Below, one piece after another: positions 26,606-36,348 of a stretch of DNA of 64,000 nucleotides (position 1 is the stretch's first letter; each line of letters starts with the position of its first letter). The stretch spans positions 2,666,001-2,730,000 of the forward strand of contig NZ_AP022600.1 of NCBI RefSeq assembly GCF_010725885.1, in the 5' to 3' direction. The DNA is from Mycolicibacterium tokaiense. Lineage in GTDB: Bacteria > Actinomycetota > Actinomycetes > Mycobacteriales > Mycobacteriaceae. The position numbers and the translations under genes were made by a program. The notes below the pieces were generated by a model. That model was given only the letters and a program-made list of their open reading frames with translations. It made no database searches and was not told the origin of the DNA.

Positions 26606-27820
26606 TCAGCTCCGGTGTCCCCGGGTGCGGCGCAGCTTGCGACCCTGCATCCGGGTGCGGTGTTCGCTGGCGCGGGTCTTCTCGATGGCGCTGGTGTCCC
26701 GCAGCGGCAGCTGTAGGTCGGACTCCGCGGCGATGCCGGCCTGTAGCTGCCGTCCCCGCTCGAGCTCCGCGTCCAGCTCGGCTCCGAACAGCAGGGCGAG
26801 ATTGGTGATCCACAACCACAGCAGGAACACGATCACCCCGGCCAGCGCGCCGAAGGTCTTGTTGTAGCTCCCGAAATTGGCGACGTAGACACCGAATCCC
26901 AGGGACGCCACCACCCAGACCACGATCGCGATCGCCGCCCCGACGCTGAGCCAGCGGAAGCGCGGCTGTTCGACGTTGGGGCTGGCGTGGTACAGCAGGG
27001 CGACACCCAGGATCACCAGCAGCAACAGCACCGGCCAGCGGGCGATGTTCCACACCGACACGGCGGTGTCGCCGGCGCCGAGCAGTCCGCCGACGGCCTC
27101 GGCCACCGGCCCGCTGACAGCGAGCATCAGCACCACCAACGCCACCACGATCAGGCTGGCGAACGTCAGCATCAGCTGCTGCAGGCGCAGCTTCACCGCA
27201 GGTCGGCCCTCGTCCACCTCGTAGATCCGGTTCATCGCCCGTCCGAACGCGCCCACGTAGCCCGACGCCGACCACACCGCCGCCAACAAGCCCACAACCA
27301 GCGCGAAGCCGGCTGACGGGGCCTCGACGAGCTGTTGGATCGGCTGGCGCAGTGTCTCGGCTGCCGCACCCGGGCTGATGTCACCGATCAGGTCCAGCAG
27401 GGTGTCCGATGTGCGCTGTCCCTGTCCGATGACGCCGAGGAGCGAGACCACCACCAGCAGAGCGGGGAACAGGGACAGCACGGCGTAGTACGTCAACGCT
27501 GCCGCCAGATCGGTGCACTGATCCCGGCCGAACTCCCCGACCGTCTGCTTCAGGACGTAGCGCCAGGAAGGGGTGGTCAGGTCGGCGGGGGAGTCGGGCT
27601 TGCGGGGATCGTCGGGTTCCGGGCGCTGCGCGTCCGCTGGTGGCGCCGGCTCCTGCCGAGGTGACGCCGGCTCGGCGGCGGAGCGCGCAGCCGAACGCCG
27701 GCGGGCGGCCAGCACGGCCGAGGCGGCGCCGGCAACAAAGGCCCCCAACAGCGCAGAGGGCCGAGCCTTACGGACCACCGTGGGACGCTGCGACTGATAT
27801 TGACCCGAGCTGATCTGCAC
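26606..27820 (-). CDS. YihY/BrkB-family membrane protein
   Basis: 404 residues from the GTG at 27820. A positively charged, Pro-rich cytoplasmic N-terminus (1-85) precedes a YihY domain (about 90-365) with six hydrophobic segments, including the family signatures DLAAALTYYAVLSLFPALLV, AVWSASGYVGAFGRAMNRIY and VIVFLLWLWITNLALLFGAELDAE. The C-terminus is basic. The family was once called RNase BN; it is an inner-membrane protein of uncertain function. Confidence 0.88.
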   Translation of the reverse strand: MQISSGQYQSQRPTVVRKARPSALLGAFVAGAASAVLAARRRSAARSAAEPASPRQEPAPPADAQRPEPDDPRKPDSPADLTTPSWRYVLKQTVGEFGRDQCTDLAAALTYYAVLSLFPALLVVVSLLGVIGQGQRTSDTLLDLIGDISPGAAAETLRQPIQQLVEAPSAGFALVVGLLAAVWSASGYVGAFGRAMNRIYEVDEGRPAVKLRLQQLMLTFASLIVVALVVLMLAVSGPVAEAVGGLLGAGDTAVSVWNIARWPVLLLLVILGVALLYHASPNVEQPRFRWLSVGAAIAIVVWVVASLGFGVYVANFGSYNKTFGALAGVIVFLLWLWITNLALLFGAELDAELERGRQLQAGIAAESDLQLPLRDTSAIEKTRASEHRTRMQGRKLRRTRGHRS

Positions 27821-27849
27821 GACAGCTCTGATGCCCCGTGCCGGAGCCG

Positions 27850-28653
27850 TTAAACGGAGTCGTGCACGGCTCGCGGCGCTGCGCGGGCAGTCCACCGGCC
27901 GCCGTCGGAGCGCACCTCCACCGGATGGGCGAAGGCCTGCGAGACGGCCGCGCTGGTCAGCGTCGACGCGATCGGACCCTGCGCGACGATCCTGCCCTCG
28001 GCGAGCAACAGCACATGGGTGGTGGCGCTCGGCAGTTCCTCGAGGTGATGGGTCACCGTGATCGAAGCCAGCGCGGGGTGGCCGGCGAAGAGCGCGTCGA
28101 CGGTTTCCAGCAGCTGTTCGCGCGCCGCGAGATCCAGTCCTGTCGACGGCTCGTCCAGCAGCAGCAGTTGCGGCTCGGCGATCAGGGCCCGCGCGATGAG
28201 CGCCCGTCCGCGTTCTCCCTGCGACAAGGTGTTCCAGCGCGCATCGGCGCGGTGGGTGAGCCCCAGGGTGTGCACCAGCGCATCCACCCGTGCCCGATCG
28301 CCGGGATCCGGTGTCCACCGCAGCGGCAGGTCGATCGTGCCGGTGACGCCGGTGAGCACCACCTCACGCACTGTGAGGGGGAAGTCCAGCGGATGCCGGG
28401 GGTTCACGTGGCCGATGGCCGTGCGCAGCTTCGCCAGCTCGACCTTGCCCAGGCGCCCGCCGAGCACCTCGACTGTTCCCGAGGTGGGGAAGGTCTCGGC
28501 CCCGCAGAACCCCAGGATGGTCGTCTTGCCGGCCCCGTTGGGGCCCAGCAGCGCCCAGCGTTCGCCTTCGGCGACGGCAAACGAGATGCCATCCAGGATC
28601 TGCTTGCCGTTGCGCCGGAAGGTCACATCCTTCAGTTCGATGACGTGGTGCAT
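27850..28653 (-). CDS. ABC transporter ATP-binding protein
   Basis: 267 residues. Walker A LLGPNGAGKTTIL (about 36), signature LSQGERGRALIARAL (LSQGE variant), Walker B LLLLDEPSTGLDL, switch His in TVTHHLEELP. It resembles single-gene ABC-ATPases related to iron/molybdate uptake ATPases. No membrane partner is adjacent, so the substrate is unclear; it could act with a distant permease or as a soluble regulator-type ABC protein. Confidence 0.88.
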   Translation of the reverse strand: MHHVIELKDVTFRRNGKQILDGISFAVAEGERWALLGPNGAGKTTILGFCGAETFPTSGTVEVLGGRLGKVELAKLRTAIGHVNPRHPLDFPLTVREVVLTGVTGTIDLPLRWTPDPGDRARVDALVHTLGLTHRADARWNTLSQGERGRALIARALIAEPQLLLLDEPSTGLDLAAREQLLETVDALFAGHPALASITVTHHLEELPSATTHVLLLAEGRIVAQGPIASTLTSAAVSQAFAHPVEVRSDGGRWTARAAPRAVHDSV

Positions 28654-28698
28654 GCCCCCAGCTTGCTAGAGGTAGGACCACACGTCGTCACCGGGTGG

Positions 28699-29148
28699 CT
28701 ACTGCTGCGCCATGCCCGCGGCGAGTTCGGCCATGTCGACCTCGCGGACCGGCTGCGCCAGCGACCACTGATGTCCGAAGGGATCACGCACCACGCCGTA
28801 GCGGTCGCCCCAGAACTGTTCCTCCAGCGGCATCACGACGGTGGCGCCGGCGTCGACGGCGCGCTGGAACCAGGAATCCACGTCATCGACGGTCAGATGC
28901 ATCGTCACCGGGGTGCCGCCCAGCGCGGCCGGGGTGGAGGAGTTGCCGTCACACATCTCCGGGAAGTCGTCGTTGAGCATGACCATGAAGCCGTTGATCT
29001 GGACGGCAGCGTGGGCCAGCTTGCCGCCGGGTCCGGGCAACCGGACCATCTCGCTGGCGCCGAACGCCTTGACATAGAAGTCGATGGCGGCCGCCGCTCC
29101 GTCGACGACGAGGTGCGGGGCAAGGACGGGCTGAACTTCGATGGCCAT
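28699..29148 (-). CDS. VOC/glyoxalase-family protein, PhnB-like (Rv0887c-like)
   Basis: 149 residues after RBS GAAGGAG. VOC fold with AIDFYVKAFGASEMVRLPGPGGKL in the first half and VDDVDSWFQRAVDAGATVVMP then VVRDPFGHQWSLAQPV in the second. This is the PhnB-like branch. Metal and substrate unknown. Matches Rv0887c (152 aa) in size and place. Confidence 0.88.
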   Translation of the reverse strand: MAIEVQPVLAPHLVVDGAAAAIDFYVKAFGASEMVRLPGPGGKLAHAAVQINGFMVMLNDDFPEMCDGNSSTPAALGGTPVTMHLTVDDVDSWFQRAVDAGATVVMPLEEQFWGDRYGVVRDPFGHQWSLAQPVREVDMAELAAGMAQQ

Positions 29149-29199
29149 GGTGGCTCCTTCGGTCGGTGACGTACGCAGATACCGACCGCGCGCAGCGCC

Positions 29200-30327
29200 C
29201 TAAATCATCGCGCCGCGCACCACCGTGTCCCAACCGGTCACCGATTCCGGGCGGCGCGGCTCGGGTCCGACGTAGATCGCCGAGGGCCGCACCAGCTTGC
29301 CGAGGCGCTTCTGCTCCAGGATGTGGGCGCACCAACCGGCGGTCCGGCCGCAGGTGAACATCGCGGGCATCATCGACGGCGGCACCTTGGCGAAGTCAAG
29401 GATGACCGCGGCCCAGAACTCCACGTTGGTCTCGATGGCCCGGTCGGGCCGGCGTTCCCGCAACTCGGTGAGCGCGGCCTGCTCCAGTGCGGCCGCCACC
29501 TCGTAGCGGGGTGCGTCCAGGCGTTTGGCGGTGGCGCGCAGGACGCGGGCCCGGGGATCCTCGGCGCGGTAGACCCGGTGCCCGAAGCCCATCAGCTTCT
29601 CCTTGCGGTCCAGGATCCCGGTGATCACCCCCCGCGGGTCCCCGGTCCGCTCGGCCTCTTCGATCATCGGGATCACGCGGGCCGGCGCGCCGCCGTGCAG
29701 CGGTCCGCTCATGGCAGCGGTGGCTCCGGACAGTGCGGCCGCCACGTCGGCACCGGTGGACGCGATCACCCGGGCGGTGAACGTCGACGCGTTCATCCCG
29801 TGCTCGGCCGCGGTCACCCAGTAGGCGTCGATGGCCTCGACATGCCGCGGGTCCGGATCGCCGTGCCAGCGGGTCATGAATCGTGCCGTGACGGTGGTGC
29901 ATTCGTCGACCACCCGCTGCGGTACCGCCGGTTGATAGATGCCCCGGGCGGACTGCGCCACGTACGACAGCGCCATCGCCGAAGCGCGGGCCAGCTGATC
30001 GCGGGCGGTCTCGTCGTCGATGTCGAGCAGCGGTGCGTACCCCCAGATGGGTGCCAGCATGGCCAACCCGGCCTGCACGTCGACGCGGACGTCCCCGGTG
30101 TGGATGGGCAGCGGGAACGGCTCGGCCGGCGGCAGGCCGCGGCCGAAGGCGCCGTCGACCAGCAGGGCCCAGACATCTCCGAAGGTGACCCGCTCACCCA
30201 CCAGGTCCTCGATGTCGACACCGCGGTACCGCAGGGCACCGCCGTCCTTGTCGGGTTCGGCGATCTCGGTCTCGAACGCCACGACGCCCGCCAAACCGGG
30301 CACAAAATCCTTGGGCACCTCAGCCAT
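29200..30327 (-). CDS. citA: Citrate synthase 2, CitA (Rv0889c-like)
   Basis: 375 residues. It condenses oxaloacetate and acetyl-CoA. Citrate-synthase motifs: [20 protein letters not shown] with the first active-site His, [18 protein letters not shown] with the second His, and [11 protein letters not shown] near the catalytic Asp. The N-terminus ([24 protein letters not shown]) is typical of the CitA paralogue. A second citrate synthase, gltA, is encoded 2.8 kb away. Divergent from pdxH. Confidence 0.93.
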   Translation of the reverse strand: MAEVPKDFVPGLAGVVAFETEIAEPDKDGGALRYRGVDIEDLVGERVTFGDVWALLVDGAFGRGLPPAEPFPLPIHTGDVRVDVQAGLAMLAPIWGYAPLLDIDDETARDQLARASAMALSYVAQSARGIYQPAVPQRVVDECTTVTARFMTRWHGDPDPRHVEAIDAYWVTAAEHGMNASTFTARVIASTGADVAAALSGATAAMSGPLHGGAPARVIPMIEEAERTGDPRGVITGILDRKEKLMGFGHRVYRAEDPRARVLRATAKRLDAPRYEVAAALEQAALTELRERRPDRAIETNVEFWAAVILDFAKVPPSMMPAMFTCGRTAGWCAHILEQKRLGKLVRPSAIYVGPEPRRPESVTGWDTVVRGAMI

Positions 30328-30389
30328 GGCGCCGATTGTCGCACCTGCGGTGGCGGGTGTCTCGACCGAGGCGTTGTAGCGTTACCGCC

Positions 30390-31049
30390 GTGGTGCAACC
30401 GGAACGTGAACCCCTGGCGGCCATGCGGGTGGAATACGGGTCTGTGGAAAAGGACGGCAGCCCGGACCTGGACGCCGGCTGGCTGGACATCGGGTGGCTT
30501 GCGTTGCTGCGCAACTGGATTGCCGATGCCCGGAATGCCGGGGTGGCCGAGCCCAATGCGATGGTGCTGGCCACGGTGCGTGACGGGCACCCGGTGAGCC
30601 GCACCGTGCTGTGCAAGGACGTCGACGAAGCCGGCATCACCTTCTACACCAACTACGGCTCCGCCAAAGGTGACGAGCTGGCCGCGACACCGTATGCGGC
30701 GGTGACGTTTCCCTGGTACGCCCTCGGCAGGCAGGTGCACATCCGGGGAGCGGTGACCGTCGTCGACCGCGAGACCACCCAGGCCTACTGGGCCACCCGG
30801 CCGCGCGGCTCCCAGCTGGGCGCCTGGGCGTCCCAGCAGTCGCGGCCGGTCGCCGACCGGGCGGCGCTGCTCGAGCAGCTGGCCGAGGTGACGCAACGCT
30901 TCGCCGGCGAGGCCGAGGTTCCCGCGCCCCCGCACTGGGGCGGCTACCGGATCGCCCCCGAGGTGGTGGAGTTCTGGCAGGGCCGGGAAAACCGGCTGCA
31001 CAACCGGATTCGAGTGTCAGGCGGGCAGATCGAGCGTCTGCAGCCGTGA
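30390..31049 (+). CDS. pdxH: Pyridoxine/pyridoxamine 5'-phosphate oxidase PdxH
   Basis: 219 residues from tandem GTGs at 30390/30393. It makes pyridoxal phosphate with FMN and O2. Features: [40 protein letters not shown] (FMN site), [36 protein letters not shown] and the final [18 protein letters not shown]. The product is the cofactor needed by SerC. The stop overlaps the next gene by GTGA, so they are coupled. Confidence 0.93.
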   Translation: MVQPEREPLAAMRVEYGSVEKDGSPDLDAGWLDIGWLALLRNWIADARNAGVAEPNAMVLATVRDGHPVSRTVLCKDVDEAGITFYTNYGSAKGDELAATPYAAVTFPWYALGRQVHIRGAVTVVDRETTQAYWATRPRGSQLGAWASQQSRPVADRAALLEQLAEVTQRFAGEAEVPAPPHWGGYRIAPEVVEFWQGRENRLHNRIRVSGGQIERLQP

Positions 31050-32296
31050 GGCTGTTCGCCGACACGACACCGCTGCGCAATCGCGACTTCCGCAGGCTCT
31101 GGTGGGCGGGCATCCCCACCGTCATCGGCGCCAATCTGACCATCTTCGCCGTCCCCGTCCAGGTCTACGCACTGACCCAGAGTTCGGCCTACGTCGGATT
31201 GGCCGGGTTGTTCGCCCTGGTGCCATTGATCGTCTTCGGGCTGTGGGGCGGTGCGCTGGCCGACGCGATGGACCGGCGCCTGCTGCTGATCATCGCCTCC
31301 AGCGGGCTGGCCTTGTCCTCGGTACTGCTGTGGGCGCAGGCGGCGTTGCAGCTGAACAACGTCTGGGTGGTGCTGGGCCTCTTGGCTTTTCAGCAGGCCT
31401 TCTACGCGGTGAACTCGCCCACCCGGTCGGCGGCCATCCCGCGCATCCTGCCCTCGGACCAGATCGCGGCGGCCACCTCGCTGAACATCACCGTGACGCA
31501 GTTCGGCTCCATCGTCGGGCCCCTGCTGGCCGGGCTGTTGCTGGCGTGGGTGGACCTGTCGACGCTGTACCTGATCGACGCGGTGACCTGCCTGCTGCCG
31601 ATCTGGGCGACGTTCCGGCTGGCTGCCATGCCGCCGACGCACGGCGCCTCGACGTCGCTGGGCTTCGGTGCCGTGCTCGACGGGTTCCGCTATCTGGCCG
31701 GCAACACGGTGGTGCTGATGTCGTTCGTGGTCGACCTGATCGCGATGATCCTCGGCATGCCACGGGCGCTGTTTCCCCAGATGGCGCACGAGAGTTTCGG
31801 TGGCCCCGTCGACGGCGGCACCACGATGGCGCTGCTGGCCGCGGCGATGTCGGTCGGCGCGGTGGCGGGCGGGGTGTTCTCGGGCTGGCTGCCGCGGGTG
31901 CGGCGGCAGGGCCTGGCCGTCGTGGTGGCCATCATCGTGTGGGGTGCGGCGATCGTCGGTTTCGGGGTGGCGGCCGGCGCGGCCGGGGGCCGGGCCGGGG
32001 TGCTGCTGTGGGTGGCAGTGGGATGTCTGACCGTCGGCGGCGCCGCCGACATGGTGTCCTCGGCCCTGCGCAACACCATCTTGTTGCAGGTCGCCTCCGA
32101 CGAGCTGCGCGGGCGACTGCAGGGGGTGTACCTCGTGGTGGTGGCCGGCGGGCCGCGGATCGCGGACGTGCTGCACGGTTCCGCCGCGGCGACCATGGGC
32201 ACCGCCGTCGCCGCTGCCGGCGGGGGAGCGGCGGTGGTGGTGTTCGTGGTGATCGCTGCACTGGCCGTGCCGGCGTTCGTGCGCTACCGGGTGTGA
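31046..32296 (+). CDS. MFS transporter, EntS-like exporter
   Basis: 416 residues, 12 predicted membrane segments. The N-terminus [19 protein letters not shown] and the loop [15 protein letters not shown] are typical of the enterobactin-exporter-like MFS group (EntS/YbdA). [18 protein letters not shown] fits TM1. No substrate evidence. Coupled to pdxH by GTGA overlap. Confidence 0.88.
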   Translation: MRLFADTTPLRNRDFRRLWWAGIPTVIGANLTIFAVPVQVYALTQSSAYVGLAGLFALVPLIVFGLWGGALADAMDRRLLLIIASSGLALSSVLLWAQAALQLNNVWVVLGLLAFQQAFYAVNSPTRSAAIPRILPSDQIAAATSLNITVTQFGSIVGPLLAGLLLAWVDLSTLYLIDAVTCLLPIWATFRLAAMPPTHGASTSLGFGAVLDGFRYLAGNTVVLMSFVVDLIAMILGMPRALFPQMAHESFGGPVDGGTTMALLAAAMSVGAVAGGVFSGWLPRVRRQGLAVVVAIIVWGAAIVGFGVAAGAAGGRAGVLLWVAVGCLTVGGAADMVSSALRNTILLQVASDELRGRLQGVYLVVVAGGPRIADVLHGSAAATMGTAVAAAGGGAAVVVFVVIAALAVPAFVRYRV

Positions 32297-32326
32297 CCGG
32301 TCCGCGACGTTCAATCCCAGAGATGT

Positions 32327-32343
32327 CAAGTTTGCCAAACTTG
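32327..32343. promoter_or_regulatory. 17-bp perfect palindrome upstream of a TetR gene
   Basis: CAAGTTTG-C-CAAACTTG is symmetric over 8 bp per arm. It lies between the MFS stop (32296) and the TetR start, about 60-75 bp before the latter, as expected for an autoregulatory operator. Confidence 0.78.
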
Positions 32344-32402
32344 CACGCCCTGTCATCGAGCCCACACGAGTCTGCTCCAAGCTCGCGTTGTCAGCGGCTA
32401 GG

Positions 32403-33080
32403 ATGGCAGGCGTGGGTGAGGGTGTGAGCGGCAGAGCTCCAGGTTTGCGGGAGCGCAAGAAACTGCGTACCCGCAGCACCCTCGTGGACAGGGCCGCGGA
32501 GCTGTGTCTGTGCCAGGGTTACGACAACACCACCGTCGAACAGATCGCCGAGGCGGCCGAGGTGTCCCCGCGCACGTTCAGCAGGTACTTCCCCACCAAA
32601 GACGCCGTGATCCTGGCCATCGTGGAAGACGTCGCCCAGTTCGTGGCAACCGAGCTGGCCGCGCAGCCCCAGGGCATCACCGAATACGAGGCGCTGTTGC
32701 GTGCTCACCTGGCCTCGATCTCGTCGCATTTCAGCAGGCATGCGGCGCTGATCCAGATCGTCAATTCCTCGGCGAGCCTCGCGATGGCGACGATCCCGTT
32801 CCGTGCGGACCCGGACCGCTTCCCGACGGTGGTCGAGACCGCACAGCGAATGGGCCTGCCCACCGATCACGACGCCGTTCACCTGGTGATCGACAGCTGG
32901 ACGGCGGTGATGAACACCGCCTGTAATGGCCTGGGCCGCCCCGGTCAGCCGCCCATCGAACTCGACGTGGTGCTGTCGCGGGTGCAGGCGGCCTACGAGT
33001 TGTTCACCCGGACTTGGCAACCTTGGGAAGCCGCTTCGCAATCGATCCAACAACCCCCCGCAGGCGCGCCTCAGGGGTAG
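32403..33080 (+). CDS. TetR-family transcriptional regulator
   Basis: 225 residues from the ATG at 32403. A TTG at 32388 and a GTG at 32412 are alternatives; TAGGAT (32399-32404) lies 7 bases before that GTG, which would fit a leaderless mRNA starting there. The HTH is at about 20-65: RTRSTLVDRAAELCLCQG, then TTVEQIAEAAEVSPRTFSRYFPTKDAV. Its ligand domain is unassigned. The 17-bp palindrome upstream is its likely operator. Targets may include the MFS gene just upstream. Confidence 0.88.
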   Translation: MAGVGEGVSGRAPGLRERKKLRTRSTLVDRAAELCLCQGYDNTTVEQIAEAAEVSPRTFSRYFPTKDAVILAIVEDVAQFVATELAAQPQGITEYEALLRAHLASISSHFSRHAALIQIVNSSASLAMATIPFRADPDRFPTVVETAQRMGLPTDHDAVHLVIDSWTAVMNTACNGLGRPGQPPIELDVVLSRVQAAYELFTRTWQPWEAASQSIQQPPAGAPQG

Positions 33081-33139
33081 CGGCTACCTTTTAGGGGCAG
33101 ACAGCGTAGCCGCTGCCGCCGAGCGCAGAAGGGGATCTT

Positions 33140-34450
33140 GTGGCCGACAGTAATTCCCAGACTTCATCCGAGGACATCGCCACTCTGCGGTACCCCGGTG
33201 GTGAGATCGACCTGGATATCGTGCACGCCACCGACGGTGACGACGGCATCGCCCTGGGTTCGCTGTTGTCCAAGACCGGATACACCACGTTCGACGGTGG
33301 GTTCGTCAACACCGCGTCCACCAAGTCGGCGATCACCTATATCGACGGTGACGCCGGGATCCTGCGCTACCGCGGCATCCCGATCGAGCAGCTGGCCGAG
33401 AAGTCCACCTTCATCGAGGTCAGCTACCTGCTGATCTACGGCGAGCTGCCCACCGCCGAGCAGCTGGAGAACTTCACCACCCAGATCCAGCGGCACACGC
33501 TGCTGCATGAGGATCTGAAGCGCTTCTTCGACGGCTTCCCCCGCAATGCACATCCCATGCCGGTGCTCTCCAGCGCGGTCAATGCGCTGAGCGCCTACTA
33601 CCAGGACTCGCTGGACCCGTTCGACCCCAAGCAGGTGGAGCTGTCCACCATCCGGTTGCTGGCCAAGCTGCCCACCATCGCCGCATATGCCTACAAGAAG
33701 TCCGAGGGTCAGCCGTTCCTCTACCCAGACAACTCGCTGACCCTGGTCGAGAACTTCCTGCGGATGACGTTCGGGTTCCCCGCCGAGCCCTACGAGGTGG
33801 ACCCGGAGATCGTCCGCGCGCTGGACATGCTGTTCATCCTGCACGCCGATCACGAGCAGAACTGCTCGACGTCGACCGTGCGCCTGGTCGGCTCGTCACA
33901 GGCCAACCTGTTCACCTCCATTTCCGGCGGCATCAACGCCCTGTGGGGCCCGCTGCACGGCGGCGCCAACCAGGCGGTGCTCGAGATGCTCAAGAAGATC
34001 GAGGCCGGTGACGACGATGTCCAGACCTTCGTCAAGAAGGTCAAGAACAAAGAAGACGGCGTGAAGCTCATGGGCTTCGGGCACCGCGTGTACAAGAACT
34101 ACGACCCGCGCGCCCGCATCGTGAAAGAGCAGGCCGACAAGATCCTCGGCAAGATCGGGGTCTCGGACCCGCTGCTGGACATCGCCAAGGAACTCGAGGA
34201 GATCGCGCTCACCGACGACTTCTTCGTCGAGCGCAAGCTCTACCCGAACGTCGACTACTACACCGGCGTCATCTACCGGGCCATGGGCTTCCCCACCCGG
34301 ATGTTCACGGTGCTGTTCGCCCTCGGGCGGCTCCCGGGCTGGATCGCGCACTGGCGGGAGATGCACGGCGAGCCCAACAAGATCGGCCGCCCGCGCCAGA
34401 TCTACACCGGCTACACCGAGCGCGACTACCTCGACATGGGCAAGCGCTGA
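33140..34450 (+). CDS. gltA: Citrate synthase GltA (gltA2, Rv0896-like)
   Basis: 436 residues from a GTG with RBS AAGGGGAT. The main TCA-cycle citrate synthase of mycobacteria. Motifs: DHEQNCSTSTVRLVGSSQ, GPLHGGANQAVLEMLKKI with the first active His, [18 protein letters not shown] with the second, and PNVDYYTGVIYRAMGFP with the catalytic Asp region. The N-terminal Gram-negative-type extension (YIDGDAGILRYRGIPIEQLA) is the hexameric type-II form. Followed after 46 bp by an MFS drug-exporter gene. Confidence 0.96.
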   Translation: MADSNSQTSSEDIATLRYPGGEIDLDIVHATDGDDGIALGSLLSKTGYTTFDGGFVNTASTKSAITYIDGDAGILRYRGIPIEQLAEKSTFIEVSYLLIYGELPTAEQLENFTTQIQRHTLLHEDLKRFFDGFPRNAHPMPVLSSAVNALSAYYQDSLDPFDPKQVELSTIRLLAKLPTIAAYAYKKSEGQPFLYPDNSLTLVENFLRMTFGFPAEPYEVDPEIVRALDMLFILHADHEQNCSTSTVRLVGSSQANLFTSISGGINALWGPLHGGANQAVLEMLKKIEAGDDDVQTFVKKVKNKEDGVKLMGFGHRVYKNYDPRARIVKEQADKILGKIGVSDPLLDIAKELEEIALTDDFFVERKLYPNVDYYTGVIYRAMGFPTRMFTVLFALGRLPGWIAHWREMHGEPNKIGRPRQIYTGYTERDYLDMGKR

Positions 34451-34460
34451 CCTGCCTTTC

Positions 34461-34494
34461 TTGCGCTCGTAACAGTTGTAGTTCCACAATTGTT
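34461..34494 (+). promoter_or_regulatory. Promoter with overlapping MarR-type operator for the EmrB-type MFS exporter
   Basis: The operator AACAGTTGT (34471-34479) / ACAATTGTT (34486-34494) has one mismatch in 9 bp per arm and carries TTGT/ACAA half-sites typical of MarR sites. A -35 TTGCGC (34461-34466) and -10 CACAAT (34485-34490), 18 bp apart, place the transcription start near the GTG at 34497, so the mRNA is probably leaderless. The operator covers the spacer and the -10, so binding should block transcription. The encoded MarR is the downstream gene at 35938. Confidence 0.72.
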
Positions 34495-34496
34495 GT

Positions 34497-35951
34497 GTGA
34501 ATAAAACTGTCGGGCAGCTGACGGGGCGCCGCAAGGCGATCATCCTGTTCTCCTGCTGCCTGAGCCTGCTGATCGTGTCGATGGACGCCACCATCGTCAA
34601 CGTGGCCCTGCCGACCATCCGCACCGACCTCGACGCCTCGGCGACGCAGTTGCAGTGGACCCTCGACATCTACACGGTGGTGCTGGCGTCGCTGCTCATG
34701 CTGGCCGGCGCCACTGCCGACAGGTTCGGCCGGCGCAGGGTGTTCCAGATCGGCTTGACGGTGTTCGCGCTCGGCTCGCTGCTGTGCAGCCTGGCGCCCG
34801 GCATCGAGATGCTCATCGCTGCCCGCTTCGTGCAGGCCATCGGCGGGTCGATGCTCAATCCCGTGGCGATGTCCATCATCACCTCGGTGTTCACCGGCAA
34901 GGTGGAACGAGCCCGGGCCATCGGCATGTGGGGCGGCGTGCTCGGCATCGCGATGGCGCTGGGGCCGACGGTCGGTGGGGCGCTGATCGAATACGTGGAC
35001 TGGCGGGCGGTGTTCTGGCTCAATCTGCCGGTCTGTCTGCTGGCGCTGGTCCTCACCGCGATCTTCGTCCCGGAGAGCAAGTCGGCCACCATGCGCGACC
35101 TGGACCCGATCGGTCAGATCCTGGGCGTGGTGTTCCTGTTCGGAATCGTGTTCGTGCTCATCGAGGGCCCTGGCCTGGGGTGGACGGATCCGGTGACGCT
35201 GGTCGCGTCGATGGTCACCGCAGTGGCCTTCGCGGTGTTCCTGCGGTTCGAGTCCCGCCGCCACGATCCCTTCATCGATCTGCGCTTCTTCCGCAGCATC
35301 CCGTTCGCGTCCGCGACGGTGACGGCGATGTGCGCATTCGCCTCCTGGGGTGCCTTCCTGTTCATGATGGCGTTGTATCTGCAGGGCTTCCGGGGCTTCA
35401 GTGCGTTGCAGACAGGTCTGCTGTACTTGCCGATCGCCCTCGGCGCGCTGATCTTCTCCCCGCTGTCCGGCCGGGTGGTGGGACGCTTCGGTCCCCGGCC
35501 GTCGCTGCTGGCGTCCGGGGTCTTGCTGACGACGGCGGCGGTGCTGCTGATGCTGCTCGACGCCGACACCCCCATCTGGGCGGTGCTGGTGATCTTCGCG
35601 GTGTTCGGCATCGGCTTCTCGGTGGTCAACGCCCCGATCACCAACACCGCCGTCAGTGGGATGCCGCTGGACCGCGCGGGCGCGGCCTCGGCGGTGGCAT
35701 CCACCAGCCGGCAGGTCGGCGTGAGTATCGGTGTGGCGCTGTGTGGTTCGGTGGCAGGGGCGGCGCTGGCCTCACCGCACGTGGACTTCGGTGCCGCGGC
35801 GCGTCCGCTGTGGTTCGTGGTGGCCGGCTTCGGCATCACGATCTTCGTGTTGGGGCTGTTCTCCACGTCGGCGCGTGCGCAGCGCTCGGCTGACCGGGTG
35901 GCACCACTGATTGCCGCCAAGCCCGGGGAGAAGGCTCATGCACTCGGCTGA
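34497..35951 (+). CDS. MFS drug exporter, EmrB/QacA (DHA2) family
   Basis: 484 residues, 14 predicted membrane segments. The motif MDATIVNVALPTIRTDL (TM1 motif D1), LAGATADRFGRRRVFQIGL (motif A), and LGIAMALGPTVGGALIEYVDWR (motif C, marking antiporters) are all present. Likely a proton-coupled drug exporter; drug unknown. It starts with a GTG without an RBS, consistent with a leaderless transcript. It overlaps by 14 bases with the MarR gene, its probable repressor. Confidence 0.93.
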   Translation: MNKTVGQLTGRRKAIILFSCCLSLLIVSMDATIVNVALPTIRTDLDASATQLQWTLDIYTVVLASLLMLAGATADRFGRRRVFQIGLTVFALGSLLCSLAPGIEMLIAARFVQAIGGSMLNPVAMSIITSVFTGKVERARAIGMWGGVLGIAMALGPTVGGALIEYVDWRAVFWLNLPVCLLALVLTAIFVPESKSATMRDLDPIGQILGVVFLFGIVFVLIEGPGLGWTDPVTLVASMVTAVAFAVFLRFESRRHDPFIDLRFFRSIPFASATVTAMCAFASWGAFLFMMALYLQGFRGFSALQTGLLYLPIALGALIFSPLSGRVVGRFGPRPSLLASGVLLTTAAVLLMLLDADTPIWAVLVIFAVFGIGFSVVNAPITNTAVSGMPLDRAGAASAVASTSRQVGVSIGVALCGSVAGAALASPHVDFGAAARPLWFVVAGFGITIFVLGLFSTSARAQRSADRVAPLIAAKPGEKAHALG

Positions 35952-36348
35952 CGAGGTGTGGAAGGACCTGGCGCGGTACGTCTTCGACAACCGTGACGTA
36001 TGGAAGCGCGCCGTGGTCGAGGTGTCCGGGCTGCCGTTCTCCCGGGTGCGCATCATCACCCGGTTGGGTCGCTCGCCGCTGACGATGAAGCAGGTGGCCG
36101 AGTTCGCGATCATCGACGCACCGGCGGCCACCGTCGCCGTCAACGATCTGGAGTCGCGCGGTCTGGTGGTGCGCGAGATCGACCCCGCCAACCGGCGCTC
36201 GAAGTTGGTGTCGCTGACCGAGCGGGGCCGTCAGGTGGTGGCCGCCATCGACGCGGTCGACGACCCGGCGCCCCCGGCGGTGCGCCAACTCGACGCCGAG
36301 CAACTGGCCGCGCTGCGCCGCATCGTCGACACGCTCACCGGGTCATAG
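35938..36348 (+). CDS. MarR-family transcriptional regulator
   Basis: 136 residues starting MHSADEVWKDLARYVFDNRD, RBS GGGGAGAAGG. Winged-helix region at about 35-105: LTMKQVAEFAIIDAPAATVAV, NDLESRGLVVREIDPANRRS and LVSLTERGRQVV. Overlap with the exporter gene gives translational coupling and suggests local repression of it via the TTGT/ACAA operator. It ends 14 bases into the convergent oxidoreductase gene. Confidence 0.92.
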   Translation: MHSADEVWKDLARYVFDNRDVWKRAVVEVSGLPFSRVRIITRLGRSPLTMKQVAEFAIIDAPAATVAVNDLESRGLVVREIDPANRRSKLVSLTERGRQVVAAIDAVDDPAPPAVRQLDAEQLAALRRIVDTLTGS

